This document shows positions 44,401 through 54,740 of a stretch of 64,000 bases of DNA, in pieces. Made by a program: the position numbers and the translations under genes. The number at the start of each line of letters is the position of its first letter. Position 1 is the stretch's first letter. The stretch spans positions 677,932-741,931 of the forward strand of contig CAUYUJ010015693.1 in assembly GCA_963575745.1 (NCBI GenBank), in the 5' to 3' direction. The notes under the pieces are model-generated. The model did not search any database, was not told the origin of the DNA, and saw only the letters and a list, made by a program, of their open reading frames with translations. The stretch is from Prorocentrum cordatum (taxonomy: Eukaryota; Sar; Dinophyceae; Prorocentrales; Prorocentraceae).

Positions 44401-47353
44401 CCTGCTGACGACGCCAAATATTTAGAATGTGGCCCCGCAAGAAAACCTTGCAGTTCGATCAACTGGTGTGACCTTCGGGAAAAAGTGAGCCGATGGCTGA
44501 ACTGAGCAACGTCTCGCAACAGAATATTCAGTGTTTCATCCAAGAAGCAGTCGTATTGTTTAGGCCCACCATGAGAAGGTATCCTTGTTTTGTTTATTTG
44601 GTGATCAAGCGCAAAGGGGGATGCAACGCTACGTGTGACGAGGGGTGCGCCCAGCGGTCGGGCGGTGCATTTATACAGTGGGGTGGGCGAGCGGGAGTTG
44701 CATGAGAAGGAGAGTGCGAGTTTTGTTGAGAAAAAGCAGTCAGCCCCTTCCACCAGACCCCTGACGACATCCCGAGGCCAGTATACTGCTATACGGCTAC
44801 CAAACAATCAGAATGTCGAGACGAGCCCTTCGTGGCAGACGAGATGGCTGCACGCAGGTGACAGCATGCGTTGTGCGACCCCCTGGCCACTTCAGAGCAC
44901 ATATCCTGGCGATCGAGTGGTACATCAAACGTGTATCACCGTGCCGCCTTGGGCGCGAACCATTCAGAAAGTCGAGGCGAAACCACCGCTGGCGACGAGC
45001 TTCCCCTAGTATACGACACAAGTGTTTGCATCCCCCCTGGCCCTTTCACAACGCATATCCTGGCGAGCAAGTGACACATCAAATGATGTTTCGGCGTCAT
45101 CGCTAGTGACGCCGTCTTTGCGAACTTGAGATGCATATCCATAGCTCTGAGCATTGATCTGTACACGTCTGGGGGCGGCTGATGCTTGTTTGCCTTGATC
45201 AGATGCACCAGCTCGGCAAGCGAAAAGCCGGCTCCAATCAGGGCACTCCCAAATACTCGATCCCCCCCGTGTGCCTGAAGCCGATCCAGGGCGAACCGCA
45301 AGAGAATAGTTGATTCTGCTGCTTTACAAGAAAGGTGCCCTCCAGGGTGGCACGTGTCCTGAAGATCTAATTATATCCAGAAGCTACATTGCATGTCCCG
45401 AATTGAAGCTAGGGGAATGTACACAGATGGCAAGAGATGTCGCATTCCTGCTGCGCGAGCAACAATGTCAGGGCACCCGCGACGACAGCCACATTTTGAA
45501 GACCAGCTGCCCGCTGTCCCCCGTACCTCTCCCCCATGCCTTGACCTACCTTCCTCAGCATCGGTTCCGCATGCGCCCCTCCTCTTCTCATCCTCTGCTC
45601 CTCCGATGTCCCCACCCGTTACCTCATCCTTCTCATCATCAGCGTCATTATCATCTCCCGCCGTGCTGTCTCATCACCCTCTCACTCCTCTGTGCACTCA
45701 CACGACAAGTGATTTCGATTATGCTCACAACAAAAAAAAAAGGTCCTGGAGTGAGCACCCCCGCCGCTTGCCGAGCATTTTCAGCGTCAGGGAGCTGATG
45801 CGGTCTTGATGTGGGATACGTTCAGCGACTTGCCATGTTTCAAGCTCAGATGATAACAAATTTATCCCAATGTTGAGTATCGTGTCCGAGTCGCCAACGC
45901 AGTTCCAGGGATTGCGTAGCAGAAGTCGCCACAGCGCGGCTGAAGCAAAGCGCATCACAGGCCCCAGGTATATACAATGTAATGAATCTATAGCAAGGCT
46001 TCGCTGGGGACTTGTCCCCAACGTGTCTGAAAAAACAGGGCACCTGTGGTTGACAGAGTCAATGACAGATTGCCCGCTCCGTCTCGCACGCCAGAACACT
46101 ACTGTTGTTGGTAACTTCGCCGACTCGAGCTTACCTATGTCAAGAAGGTGTGCGGTAGGTTCCAAACGGTCGTTCTCTCTCAATTGTATTCCGTTGATCA
46201 TGGCGTCCCGCTTTATGATGCGCCCGCCTATCGATTTCTTGGTTGCTCGAACCCACTTTAAGTTCTCCAGGAGTTGGACGCGATGTCGTGGCTCGTTAAG
46301 TGTCAGGTGTACTTCGCACCGCCCACAATCCCTGGAATAATCATCATGACATCTCACTGGCCATTGTGGCCCATCAGCGTCGCAAAGGTGCTCGTCTAGA
46401 TCGTGGAGTTCGTATTTAGCCAGCGAACAGAATTGACATGGGCTGAACTTGGACGCCCAGCTCTGGAGTCCGAGGGAATGGGCGTGTTCGCTCCAATCTC
46501 CTTTGACCCAGAGGAGACACGCCGAGAAAGCAAGATCGGCACCTGACCCCAATGGATCGTTGGCTGCCCAGGGGGTTCCATCATGGCGCATCGACGGCCG
46601 CGCCCCACGTGACAGCGCCTCGAATTGCCACCTGCAGAATTCTAGCATCGGGAATGTCGAACACCACCCCCGACATCCACATTGGCATGCGTCAGACGAT
46701 CGTAACGCGCCAATGAAATGCCTCCTCTTAGTGAGGAGGTTGATGCACCAATAGCCAACTGCAGAGTCGTTGCGCCCAGATGCCCCTTTCTGATACGCGA
46801 CGCCGTCCAAATACAGAGCGAGGGGGACTGGAGGCGGCTTACCAGCCTCTCGACATCGCACAGTGACGGGATGTTGTGTGTATGCGTTTGTGTCCAGTAT
46901 TGTTTCACCCCTCTCTGCTGGCGTTTGTTGCATGACCCGCAGGGTGCTATTGTCGTCGGATGACTGTGTGATCTCATCCTCCAATGATTCCCACACGCAC
47001 TTCATGGCGTGCGTTGCCACTCGTCTTGCACCCCTGCCGTGATCATTGCCTGGGATATCCAGCATGTACATGTGTTTTGGCTGCGGCAACACCTTGTCCA
47101 GGTGGTCTTGGAATTTGCCCGTTTGACTGTCTGGGTGTAGGCCGTAGAGTTTGAAATCAGCACCAGGTGTTAAAGTTTCGCCGAGGTACCACATCGCCGT
47201 GCTGAAATCTTTTGCTGTAATCTTACAGCGCCCATACAAAGAAATCATGTGTTCGAATAGTTTTGCTCCAGCATCTCGCTGGGCGTCGCTCGTCGGCGCC
47301 CATCGTCGCGGGCGCAGTGGAGGTGATCTGCTTCGGACAGCGGACATTGCCAT
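44401..47353 (-). CDS. TNP2/Plavaka-like DDE transposase, multi-exon
   Basis: Exon 1 starts at ATG 47353 and runs about 536 codons to about 45746. It holds LALYLDGVAY (D183), a C-x-C near 223, VKGDWSEHAH (D286) followed by SPCQFCSL (C306, C309), and IDSLHCIYLG (D456, H459, G464). These fit the spaced acidic residues and Cys pair of TNP2/Plavaka-type transposases of the CACTA group. Later exons, less well bounded, give AAGMRHLLPSVYI (about 45450), then 45301-45060 with KTASLAMTPKHHLMCHLLAR, and 44583-44470 with IPSHGGPKQYDCFLDETLN. A 476-nt intron (45059-44584, GA-AG) joins the last two in frame. A TAA in one internal piece (about 45390) is either in an intron or a defect. An element-encoded nuclear enzyme is likely; activity is unknown. 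Confidence 0.6.
44584..45059 (-). other. GA-AG intron of the transposase gene with internal duplication
   Basis: Donor GCCAG|GATATG and acceptor AACAAG|GATACC, so AGGATA is present at both ends. Splicing joins LLAR to IPSHGGPKQYD in frame. At 44880-45000 the intron contains a diverged second copy of the exon-intron junction (CGATCGCCAGGATATG, AAGTGGCCAGGGGG). Confidence 0.6.
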
Positions 47354-48300
47354 GCGATCAAGTGTCTCAGCTCGAGAATAAGGCTACGACCGCGTGCGCA
47401 TCGTTCACAACAAAAAAACACAACACCTCATCATCGTCATCTGTATCTTCATCATCATCATCATCTTTATCATCCCGCTCCTAATCCCATCCACGTCTCC
47501 TTATCTCATATCATTGTTCGACGCTTGCTTTGTTATAACCCTGGATCTCAGTGCAGTCCTGTTCATATATGCCCCCGTCGTGTCGACGTTTGTCGCCGTG
47601 TCGTTTCAGTTGTCTACTCCTCCACTCGTCCTACTCGTGTCTCATCTCATCTGTGTTGCGTTCGATATGTCCCTCCATCCTTGACGAGTCCCAACGCGCT
47701 AGGCCCGACCCCAGCGCAAGGTCTCGCCTCGTCTCTGCGAGGTCGCGCCTCGTCTCTCAGACATCACCAGACCACGATGCGCTCGTAGAAAGCGGAGGGC
47801 GGCGCATGATCAAGGGGAGAGGGAGGGGGAGGATGAGGAGGAGGAGGAGAAGGAGGAGGAGGAGGAGGAGGAGGAGGACGAGACGAAGGTGGAGGAGGCG
47901 GAGGAGCAACAATAATGACCCAATGAGCGGTGTGCACTGCTATACTAGCAACGCGGATGAGTGCATTCGAGCGCGCCCATCCGATGCGACGAGGTGCCCC
48001 AGGCCCCCTTCATAAGAGCCGCCTTCGGTCTACCTGCTACGACAAACACTCGCGCCTGCGTTTTCACGGAACGAATGCCACGAGTTACCGAGCTCACACG
48101 GCGTGCGCCATGCACTACCACGAACGCATAACCAGCATTGTACACATTCAAGCCCTCCGAGCTCATCTGCGAGATCTGGCCACGGCAAATTGAGACGATG
48201 AAGCGAGATGGCGTCATGCGTTCGGCCCATGTTTCCTATCATACAACTGGATCACACATGACTGTATGCACACACAACTGCTACATACATACATCGCAAC
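47354..48300. other. 5' region of the transposase gene; ATC and GAG tracts
   Basis: Holds an ATC run (47420-47472), a GAG tract (47830-47885) and TTTTTTTGTTGTGA on the minus strand (47406-47419). Minus frames at 47945-48242 (such as LNLPWPDLADELGGLECVQC) may be an upstream exon, but no boundary could be fixed. Confidence 0.4.
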
Positions 48301-49052
48301 ACGTGGTGTGACGGAGGGTGGGTAGGACACGCCGTGGCCAGGAGCGCTACCTATGAGCGTCGCTCAAAATTAAAGGTTGCATGTCAGGGGCAGGTATGTG
48401 CCCGAAATCGCCAGCGGATGCAGACTTCGACGCCTCTCCCAGTGAAGGTAGCACCCAGTGATACGACAATGTCGGATCAACCCTTCGACTCGGGCGTTGA
48501 AGCTTACTCCACGGCTGTGTTCTAGCGCCAGCGTGCATGCAGGCAAGCAAGCCTGTGGAGAAACCACCAGAATCCACAACAACTTGTTAAAATCAGCAGT
48601 CAGTGCGACCGCTCCCGATTCCATCGATAAGTCCATCGCGATGGAGTTTGCGATGGAAGCCATTCCATCGCTAAGATCCCTGTGTTTTTACATGGTTTGG
48701 AGGCTCCATCGCTAAATTTCCTTGTGTTTTACAATGTTTTCTGACTCCATCGCTAATATCCCTGTGTTTTTACAGGGTGCGAGGGCTCCATCGCTAACGT
48801 CCATCGCTAACGATTCCACCGCTAAACCGGCGCCCTGGACCCGTCAAAATATTGGTTTTTCAAAGGAATTGTGCTTTTCTCAAAGAAACATCTGTCTAAA
48901 ACTGATCAACCAGGCTCGCCACAGGTAAAAACAGCTCGCACCTCTGCTGAGAGCACCTCGCTGGTGTGGTCACCACTCCTGGTGCGCGCACACTCCGAGC
49001 TTGCGAGCCTGCGCAGCCCCAGATGGTGTCGTCATCTGACTCGGCGGCGTGC
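48301..49052. other. Between gene B and the transposase; palindrome and CCATCGCTAA repeats
   Basis: The 38-bp palindrome (48620-48657) is followed by three spaced units of CTCCATCGCTAA plus TCCCTGTGTTTTTACA (48665-48800) and short CCATCGCTAA copies to 48830. Nothing else is recognised; the first stretch may include a further exon. Confidence 0.5.
48620..48657. repeat. 38-bp palindrome, copy 2
   Basis: TCCATCGATAAG, TCCATCGCGATGGA then GTTTGCGATGGA. Confidence 0.85.
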
Positions 49053-50808
49053 TCAGTCGCCAGTCTTCAGCTTGTGGCAGCCGATGCAGATCGACGTGAG
49101 GCTCACGATCTTGTCCAACCTCGGCCCGAGCTCCTTCAAGGCCTGGAGGCCCGCCACGTACTTAGTGCCGAGGTTGCTCTTCAACTGATTGAACTTTGCA
49201 GTCATCATATTGCCCAGGAGGTCGTGCTGGATGATGTCATCTGACAACGAGTTGACAGCAGTCCGCAGCGCGGTGACCTCAGTGTCGTGGTTGCCCCACG
49301 CCCATGCAGGGTTCTTCTCCACGTTGGTGAGGATCGAATACGCATTGCCAGTCGCAACTCCGTACCGTGCCAGCACCTTCCGCGCCTCGGCCTCCAGCTC
49401 TTTCATTAAGTCATGTGGCGGCTGCGGCGCAGACGGGTCGCCGTCGACACCACCTCCACCGCCGCCGCGAGAGCTCCCGCGGGTGCCCTTGCCAGCCTTG
49501 GCCTTGGCAGCCGTTGCCGCGGCTTTCGCCGTGGCCTTCTCTCCCTTTGTCAGAGCTGCTGGACCACCTGGCGCCTGCCCACCCGCCGAGCTGGAGCCAG
49601 CGCTGCCCGAGCCGCTCGTCGAGGCCATCTGCCGCGAGTCTGCCGGCTTCACGGGCTCCTGGGATCGATATCACAACAAAAAAGAGTGAGGATGCGCGAT
49701 GAGGATGAGGATGCGGAACATGAGGATGAGGAAAGGGAGGGGGAGAAGGAGGAGGAGGAGGAGCAGGATAAGGAGGAGGAGGAGGAGAAGGAGGAGAAGG
49801 AGAAAGGAGAGGAGGACGATGAGGAGGAGGAGGAGGAGGCGGATCGAGGAGGAGAAACATGGGGAGGGGAGGAATGGGGAGGAGGAGGAAAAGGAGGAGG
49901 AGAGGAGGAGAAGGAGGAGGTGGAAGAGGGTGACTAGGAGGGTGTGGATATCCTCGTTGGTCCACCTCTCGTGTTGCTGCCACGCCACCGTGAACGAGCG
50001 ATTGATACCTTTCGTCACGTACAGAGCTCGGATGGACTCTGTCATCTCATCCCACAGAACCCACGGAGCTCCCATGACCAGGGCCTTGGACACGTACTTG
50101 ATTGCCTCGGACGACAACGAATGACAAGAATGAGTTGAACGGTGAGGACGGTCAAGAAGGAAGAAAATGGTCAAGCAGGAAGATACAGTCGGCCTGAATC
50201 CACCCCAAGCGGCCACCTCCCTCTTTATGAGCTATGCGCCCAAGAGGGAGGTAGACCGCGTTGGTGAACTCGGTCTGCTTCTTCGTGGTGATGACCGACT
50301 TCTCCTTCACGAAGGCAGCGTACTCCTCCTTGGCCCAGTTGGAGCGGAATGCCTTCTTGGCATCGTCCAGGGACCCGTTGACCGCGACGATGGCGTCGTA
50401 CTTCGCCTTCAGGCCCACCGATTTCTCATCCGTGCCTTTGATGGCGCGGCTCCAGCGACTGGCAATCCTGGCCACCTTTCCATCGGTTGGAACTGACCAG
50501 TCCGACTCCCTGACCTCGTTCCAGAACTTCTCCTCGTCCTCCAAGCACGCCTTGCCCCTCCTGCGCTTCGGCTTCGGTTGTCCATCATCTGGCACACCTG
50601 CCTCTGGAACAGGCACATCCAGTCCCCACTTGGACGGGTCCGTGAGCTTGCCATCATCGTCGACATCCATCTTCAAGCGCTCGTTGTCGCTCTCACTCTG
50701 GCCCTTCAGCGACCGCAGCACCTTCATGTTGTTCGAATTGTAGGCCGAGACGAACGCGCTCGCCACCTTCAGCTCGTCAGGCTGGCCGTTCTGAGCTGAG
50801 CGGATCAT
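49053..50808 (-). CDS. Gene B: three-exon protein of unknown function, 457 aa
   Basis: Exons 50808-50194, 50105-49953 and 49658-49053 join in phase 0 throughout (205, 51 and 201 codons plus stop). Intron 1 (88 nt) starts GC and intron 2 (294 nt) starts GA; both end AG. Intron 1 has AGGC at both ends. The N-terminal part has a basic KPKRRRGK near residue 80 and a charged stretch with ALKKAF-like helices (LDDAKKAFRSNWAKEEYAAF). The middle has KYVSKALVMGAPWVLWDEM, and the C-terminal exon is Ala/Lys-rich, then helical (MKELEAEARKVLARYG). I associate this combination with large uncharacterised dinoflagellate families, from memory only. The start is the first ATG after an acceptor-like CTGACAG; an earlier exon is possible. 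Confidence 0.65.
49659..49952 (-). other. GA-AG intron of gene B with GAG tract
   Basis: Donor ACGAG|GATATC, acceptor GATCCCAG|GAG. GATATC occurs at the donor and again 10 bases before the acceptor. The body is a GAG/GAT microsatellite (49690-49930) and TTTTTTGTTGTGA precedes the 3' end. Confidence 0.65.
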
Positions 50809-51363
50809 CGCCTGTCAGGCGATGGGGGGGCGAGAGCACACGAGAAAGGATGGATATGGCATCGTCGGGCGTCTCATCGTGTTCCTACCTTCGCCTCCCT
50901 CCTCGCCCTTCTCCTTCTCCTCCCCCTCTTCCTCCTCATCATAACTCTTCATCCTCACCACTCATCTTCCTCCTCATCCTCATCCTCCTCCCAATCACTC
51001 CTCGTCATCTCTTCACTTGGCAAAGCAGAGGCGGCGTCGCGACACCACTACAATCACCAACCCATGCATCATCGCACGAGCCCCGAGATCAAACCAGGAA
51101 CGCCTTTGACCGAGCACTCATTCCTGGAATCTTTTCCGAAGTGCACCCGTTGTCCAAGATCCAGCTCCAAATGCGCACCGACTACGTTTCACCCACGACG
51201 CCAGACACGTACCATATCTACCTCAGGTCCGAAGTTCGATCTTGAACTACGTGCCTCCGAACTTACATGACGCTTTGACTGGATTGAAGCGGCAGCCGAA
51301 GCGACGACGTGATTGTGATGGAAGATCCGACGATGATTTCCCGTGCACATGCCCACCAGAGCC
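50809..51363. other. Spacer between genes C and B
   Basis: Holds a CTC/CATCCTC stretch (50890-51000) and 250 bases of unique sequence. No exon could be placed. Confidence 0.4.
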
Positions 51364-52581
51364 TTAGTCGTCGTCTGGAAGTGGCGGCGGCCTGAGCATC
51401 TTTGCTGGCGGCATGTCTAGCTCTGGCGGCAGCTCGGAAGCCCTCGTGGACGTATCTACACGTGCTGGCCTCTTGGCCGTGCATGGCTCATGTGCGGCAG
51501 CGGGCCTCTTCTTGCTGGATTTCACCGTCTCCTCGTCCGTGTTCTCCTCTGCAATCTCGCCGGCCTGGTGCTCATCAGCGGCAGCTTCTGCATCGTCCTG
51601 AACTGCGCCATCCTCGTCCTCATCAGATCCTGCGGACTTCTGACTGTCCGAGCCCTTCTCATCCTTGCTATTCGCAGAGTCGTCGTCGCTCACGTGCGTC
51701 GCCTCAAGCTTCGGAGCCACCTTGCCCGTCGCCTTGCACTTCGCCTTGCTCTTCGCCTTGCCCTTCGCCTTTGCCTTGGGCGCCCAGCCATCTGGGCGGT
51801 TCTTCTTCAGCCACTCCGTCTTCTCCGCCTCGATCTCGGGTTTGTCCTTGCTGCCTGCAGCGAAAGCTCTGGCCCACTCCACCGTGACCTTCTTGGCGTC
51901 CTGCAAGCTGGTGTCTGCGAAGCCTACCATCTGCAGCAGCTGCTTCCTGGCGCCCTTCCTGATCGCGAGCCAGACTCCACGGTTGGCATGGTTGACGACG
52001 ATCACGCGGATCTTGTCGCCATCCGAATCGTCGCCGCTCCACAAGGTCTGCTCGCTCTTCTCCTGCGGCGCCGCGTCTGGCGTGGTATTCGGGATGCTCC
52101 ACTCGAAGTCGTCATCGGGCCACGTCGCGATGAGAGTGTCGCGATCGTCAAACTTCTTGACCCTGGTGAACTGCGGCATGGCGCCCACGTCGTCAGTCTT
52201 GACGCGCCATGCCGACTCGGTGGATAATGCATCAACATCTACTGCTTGAAGTGTCGGTTGGCAGCGAGGATCAATCCCGTGTCCATCGCAAACTCCATCG
52301 CGATGGAGTTTACGATGGACGAGCTCGATCGCCTCTATCGCGATGAGCACGAATCGATCCCCACTCGCAATCGATGGAGGTGACAGCGATCACCGTCGCC
52401 CCCATATCAGACTTCAAGACGTATGCGTTAATGAATCCGCCACCTGCAGCTCCTGCTGGTAGCCCAAACTCCAACCAGCGATCTCCTCCAGGCGACTGGC
52501 CACCAACCGCGCGTGGCTCTGGCTTGCCCGAGGCGCGGGCGCCGCTGCCGCTGGGGGGCTGGCGGCAGCTGGCCGCTTCAT
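51364..52581 (-). CDS. Gene C: MKRPAAA-start protein with Lys-rich and acidic tail, 329 aa
   Basis: Exon 1 52581-52444 (46 codons, starting MKRPAAASPPAAAA) and exon 2 52215-51364 join in frame across a 228-nt GT-AG intron. The ATG follows an acceptor-like TTCACAG by about 20 bases. The middle has a folded-looking segment (IRVIVVNHANRGVWLAIRKG, ARKQLLQMVGFADTSLQDA) with a possible small globular domain. Then comes a repeated KAKAKGKAKSKAKCKA tract, an Asp/Glu/Ser-rich tail (SDDDSANSKDEKGSD), and a second basic patch SSKKRPAAA. Such tails suit a nuclear, nucleic-acid-binding protein, but no family is recognised. The stop at 51364-51366 is well defined. It lies between genes D and B on the same strand. 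Confidence 0.6.
52216..52443 (-). other. Intron of gene C carrying a palindrome
   Basis: Donor CTGCAG|GTGGCG, acceptor CACCGAG|TCGGC, phase 0. It contains palindrome copy 3 and a smaller CTATCGCGATGAG dyad at 52333. Confidence 0.55.
52282..52319. repeat. 38-bp palindrome, copy 3
   Basis: TCCATCGCAAAC, TCCATCGCGATGGA then GTTTACGATGGA: arms match at all but one pair. Confidence 0.9.
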
Positions 52582-52629
52582 ACCAGCGGCATCTGGTAAG
52601 TCCTGTGAACGCCAAAACGGCAACACTCA

Positions 52630-53030
52630 CACACACGGAGGGGGGGTGGACGATGAGACGGAGGAGGAGGTGGATGATGAAGATGATCAAGAGGGGGAGG
52701 ATGAGAGGAGGGATGATAGACAGACGCGGATAAGACAGGACGAGTTAGACATGGACGGGGTTGCGGATGCGGAGGACGATGACGAGAGCGCAGGAGAAGA
52801 AGGAAGAGGAAGAGGGAGGATGCGGAGGAGGACGACGACAAGGAATAAAGTGGTGACGGGGATGGGGGGGGTCGGTTGTGATAAGTGGGCGGGTCGACCG
52901 TAAGGCCGCGAGGTCCTCGTCACCTTGTTCGGAACCCTCCGCGTCGGCGGAGAAGCAGTCGGCCCGCTGCGCGTGCCTGGTGCGATAACAGTAGTGTTTG
53001 TTATGTTGATGGTGGGGTGGTGTTGGGGCG
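52630..53030. other. Spacer between genes D and C; GAG-rich
   Basis: Imperfect GAGGATGAG/GGAGGA sequence at 52655-52850, then unique sequence. It may hold the first intron or promoter of gene C. Confidence 0.4.
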
Positions 53031-53034
53031 TGTT

Positions 53035-53849
53035 CTATCTTGGCGTTGGTTGCCCCCCGCGTCGCTTGCTGAGCGACTGCCGAATGTCCCTCAACATGTT
53101 CGTGAACATCTTACTGGTGTCGGTGGCCCAGTTGGTTGCACTTGTCGACAAGTGCCATTTGCTCTCATTGTCCTTCGCCAGGGACAGCAGGATCTCCTTG
53201 TTAGGGTTGGCCCGATTGTGAAAACAGAGAAACGGTTAGTTGTGGATTTGATGGTTTAGAACCCTATGGTAGCTCCTTTGCACATGGCCCAGGCACATGC
53301 TCTGCTATGCTACGCGTGTCTTTGAGGAGCCGCTTGTATTTCAATAGTGCGTCCCTGTCAAGTTTAGCATCTTTGGCCACAGATGTCGTGTACGTCAGGA
53401 AATCAGGCGACGTAAGGTGTTTAGCCCAAACTTTCTTGAGTGCGCGTTTGTCAACCTCTACCTCGTCGCCCATTCGACGAGACCCCGCGCCGCGCGCGGG
53501 CCGAGCCTGTCTCGAGCCTCGACGTTGCCGCGGGCAGGTGAGGAGGGGAAGGTGGAGGGTGATTGGGCAGTGATGCCGAGTTGGAGGATGGATGGTGGCG
53601 GGTGGCGTGATGCCGATGAGGGGTATGGAGGACATATGATGTCGAGTTGGAGGATGGAGGGCGATTGAACCTGCCACGACCTGGAACGATTGACAAGCGG
53701 CAGCAGCCAATGAACAAACAATGGCGATGAGGATGATGATTAGGACGAGGAAGGGCAAAGACAAGAGCGGTGGCCTCAATAGAGTTGAGGCTGCCCTGCG
53801 CCGCGTCGCACACAGTCTTCCTGGAGACCTTGGGCGGGGTGTAGAGCTC
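53035..53849 (-). CDS. Gene D, 3' exons: protein of unknown function
   Basis: Exons 53849-53775, 53461-53276 and 53196-53035 join in phase 0 (25, 62 and 53 codons plus stop). The first intron (313 nt) starts GC; the second (79 nt) starts GA, ends AG, and has AAGGAG at both ends. The encoded segment is basic and helical: KVSRKTVCDAAQGSLNSIE, DKRALKKVWAKHLTSPDF, LKYKRLLKDTRSIAEHV, SKMFTNMLRDIRQSLSKRRG. The frame and low-complexity contrast with the introns are clear. No named domain is seen. The upstream intron has palindrome copy 4. The 5' part is probably the exons at 54.7-56.1 kb. Confidence 0.6.
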
Positions 53850-53929
53850 CTGGGCGCAGCACAGAACAGGGAATTCAGAATGGTGTTCGGGAGATGGGCC
53901 CCACGCGGTCTGACACGTAGACGGGTCGG

Positions 53930-53967
53930 AGCATCGCAACTTCCATCGCGATGGATTTCGCGATGGA
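53930..53967. repeat. 38-bp palindrome, copy 4
   Basis: CATCGCAACT, TCCATCGCGATGGA then TTTCGCGATGGA, 80 bases upstream of a gene D exon on the minus strand and so probably in its intron. Confidence 0.85.
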
Positions 53968-54369
53968 GGTTGCTATGCGATCATGTGTTCATGCCGCTTG
54001 TCAGTTTCACCGTTTCTATTCTCGATCCCCCATGGTCCTTGGGACCCACGTCAATTCTCATTGACTATTAGTACAACGATGCAATGGCGGGCTGGTCGCA
54101 TGGGTTCCACCACCAAGGCACCTCAACTCACATCCTCTTTACTGCTCAACCCATCCACCACCACCCCTCGGAACACCGTAACTGCGCTGATATCGCGGGA
54201 TCTTTCTCTCCCCCCTCCTCACCATCGTCCCTCTCCTCCTCCTCCTCCTTGTCCTTCTCCTCCTCCTCCCCCTCCTCCTCCTCCCCCCAACCAGAGCCTC
54301 AGTCGCACTTTCATAGTGACTAGTGTTCGGCAGCAAACGCAAATCTCCACGCCGAACCTGGCGAAAACT

Positions 54370-54463
54370 GAAACGTCCCAGACCCTGGCCACGTTGACGG
54401 AGCGCTTCCGACATCAAACATTGCGTGAACCGAGTGCGCATCAGACCAATCCTCTAGGATCTT
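54370..54463 (-). CDS. Gene D, possible internal exon
   Basis: After CATTCCAG| (acceptor) the minus frame reads KILEDWSDAHSVHAMFDVGS and APSTWP before it becomes ambiguous. The 3' boundary was not found. It lies between the better-supported 5' and 3' parts of gene D. Confidence 0.35.
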
Positions 54464-54534
54464 CTGGAATGATGGAGCTTAAGTGTTACATTCGCTCCCC
54501 CGTGTCAACACCCTTCTCCTTATCCTAATTACCC

Positions 54535-54740
54535 TCCTCCTCCTCCTCCTCCTTATCCTCCTCCTCCTCCTCCTCCACCCTCTCCTCCTCCTCATCCTCC
54601 GCCCCCTATTTCTCATCCTGCTCCTCCACTCCGCCGCCTGCTCCTCCTTCACCTCATCCTCCTTCATCCTTCTCCTCATCCCCCCTCCCATCACCTTTCT
54701 CGCACCCTCCTCCTCCTCATCACCATCATCAGCCCCATCC
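54535..54740. repeat. CTC/CATCCTC tract (intronic)
   Basis: Imperfect pyrimidine-rich trinucleotide repeat inside the putative gene D. Confidence 0.9.
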
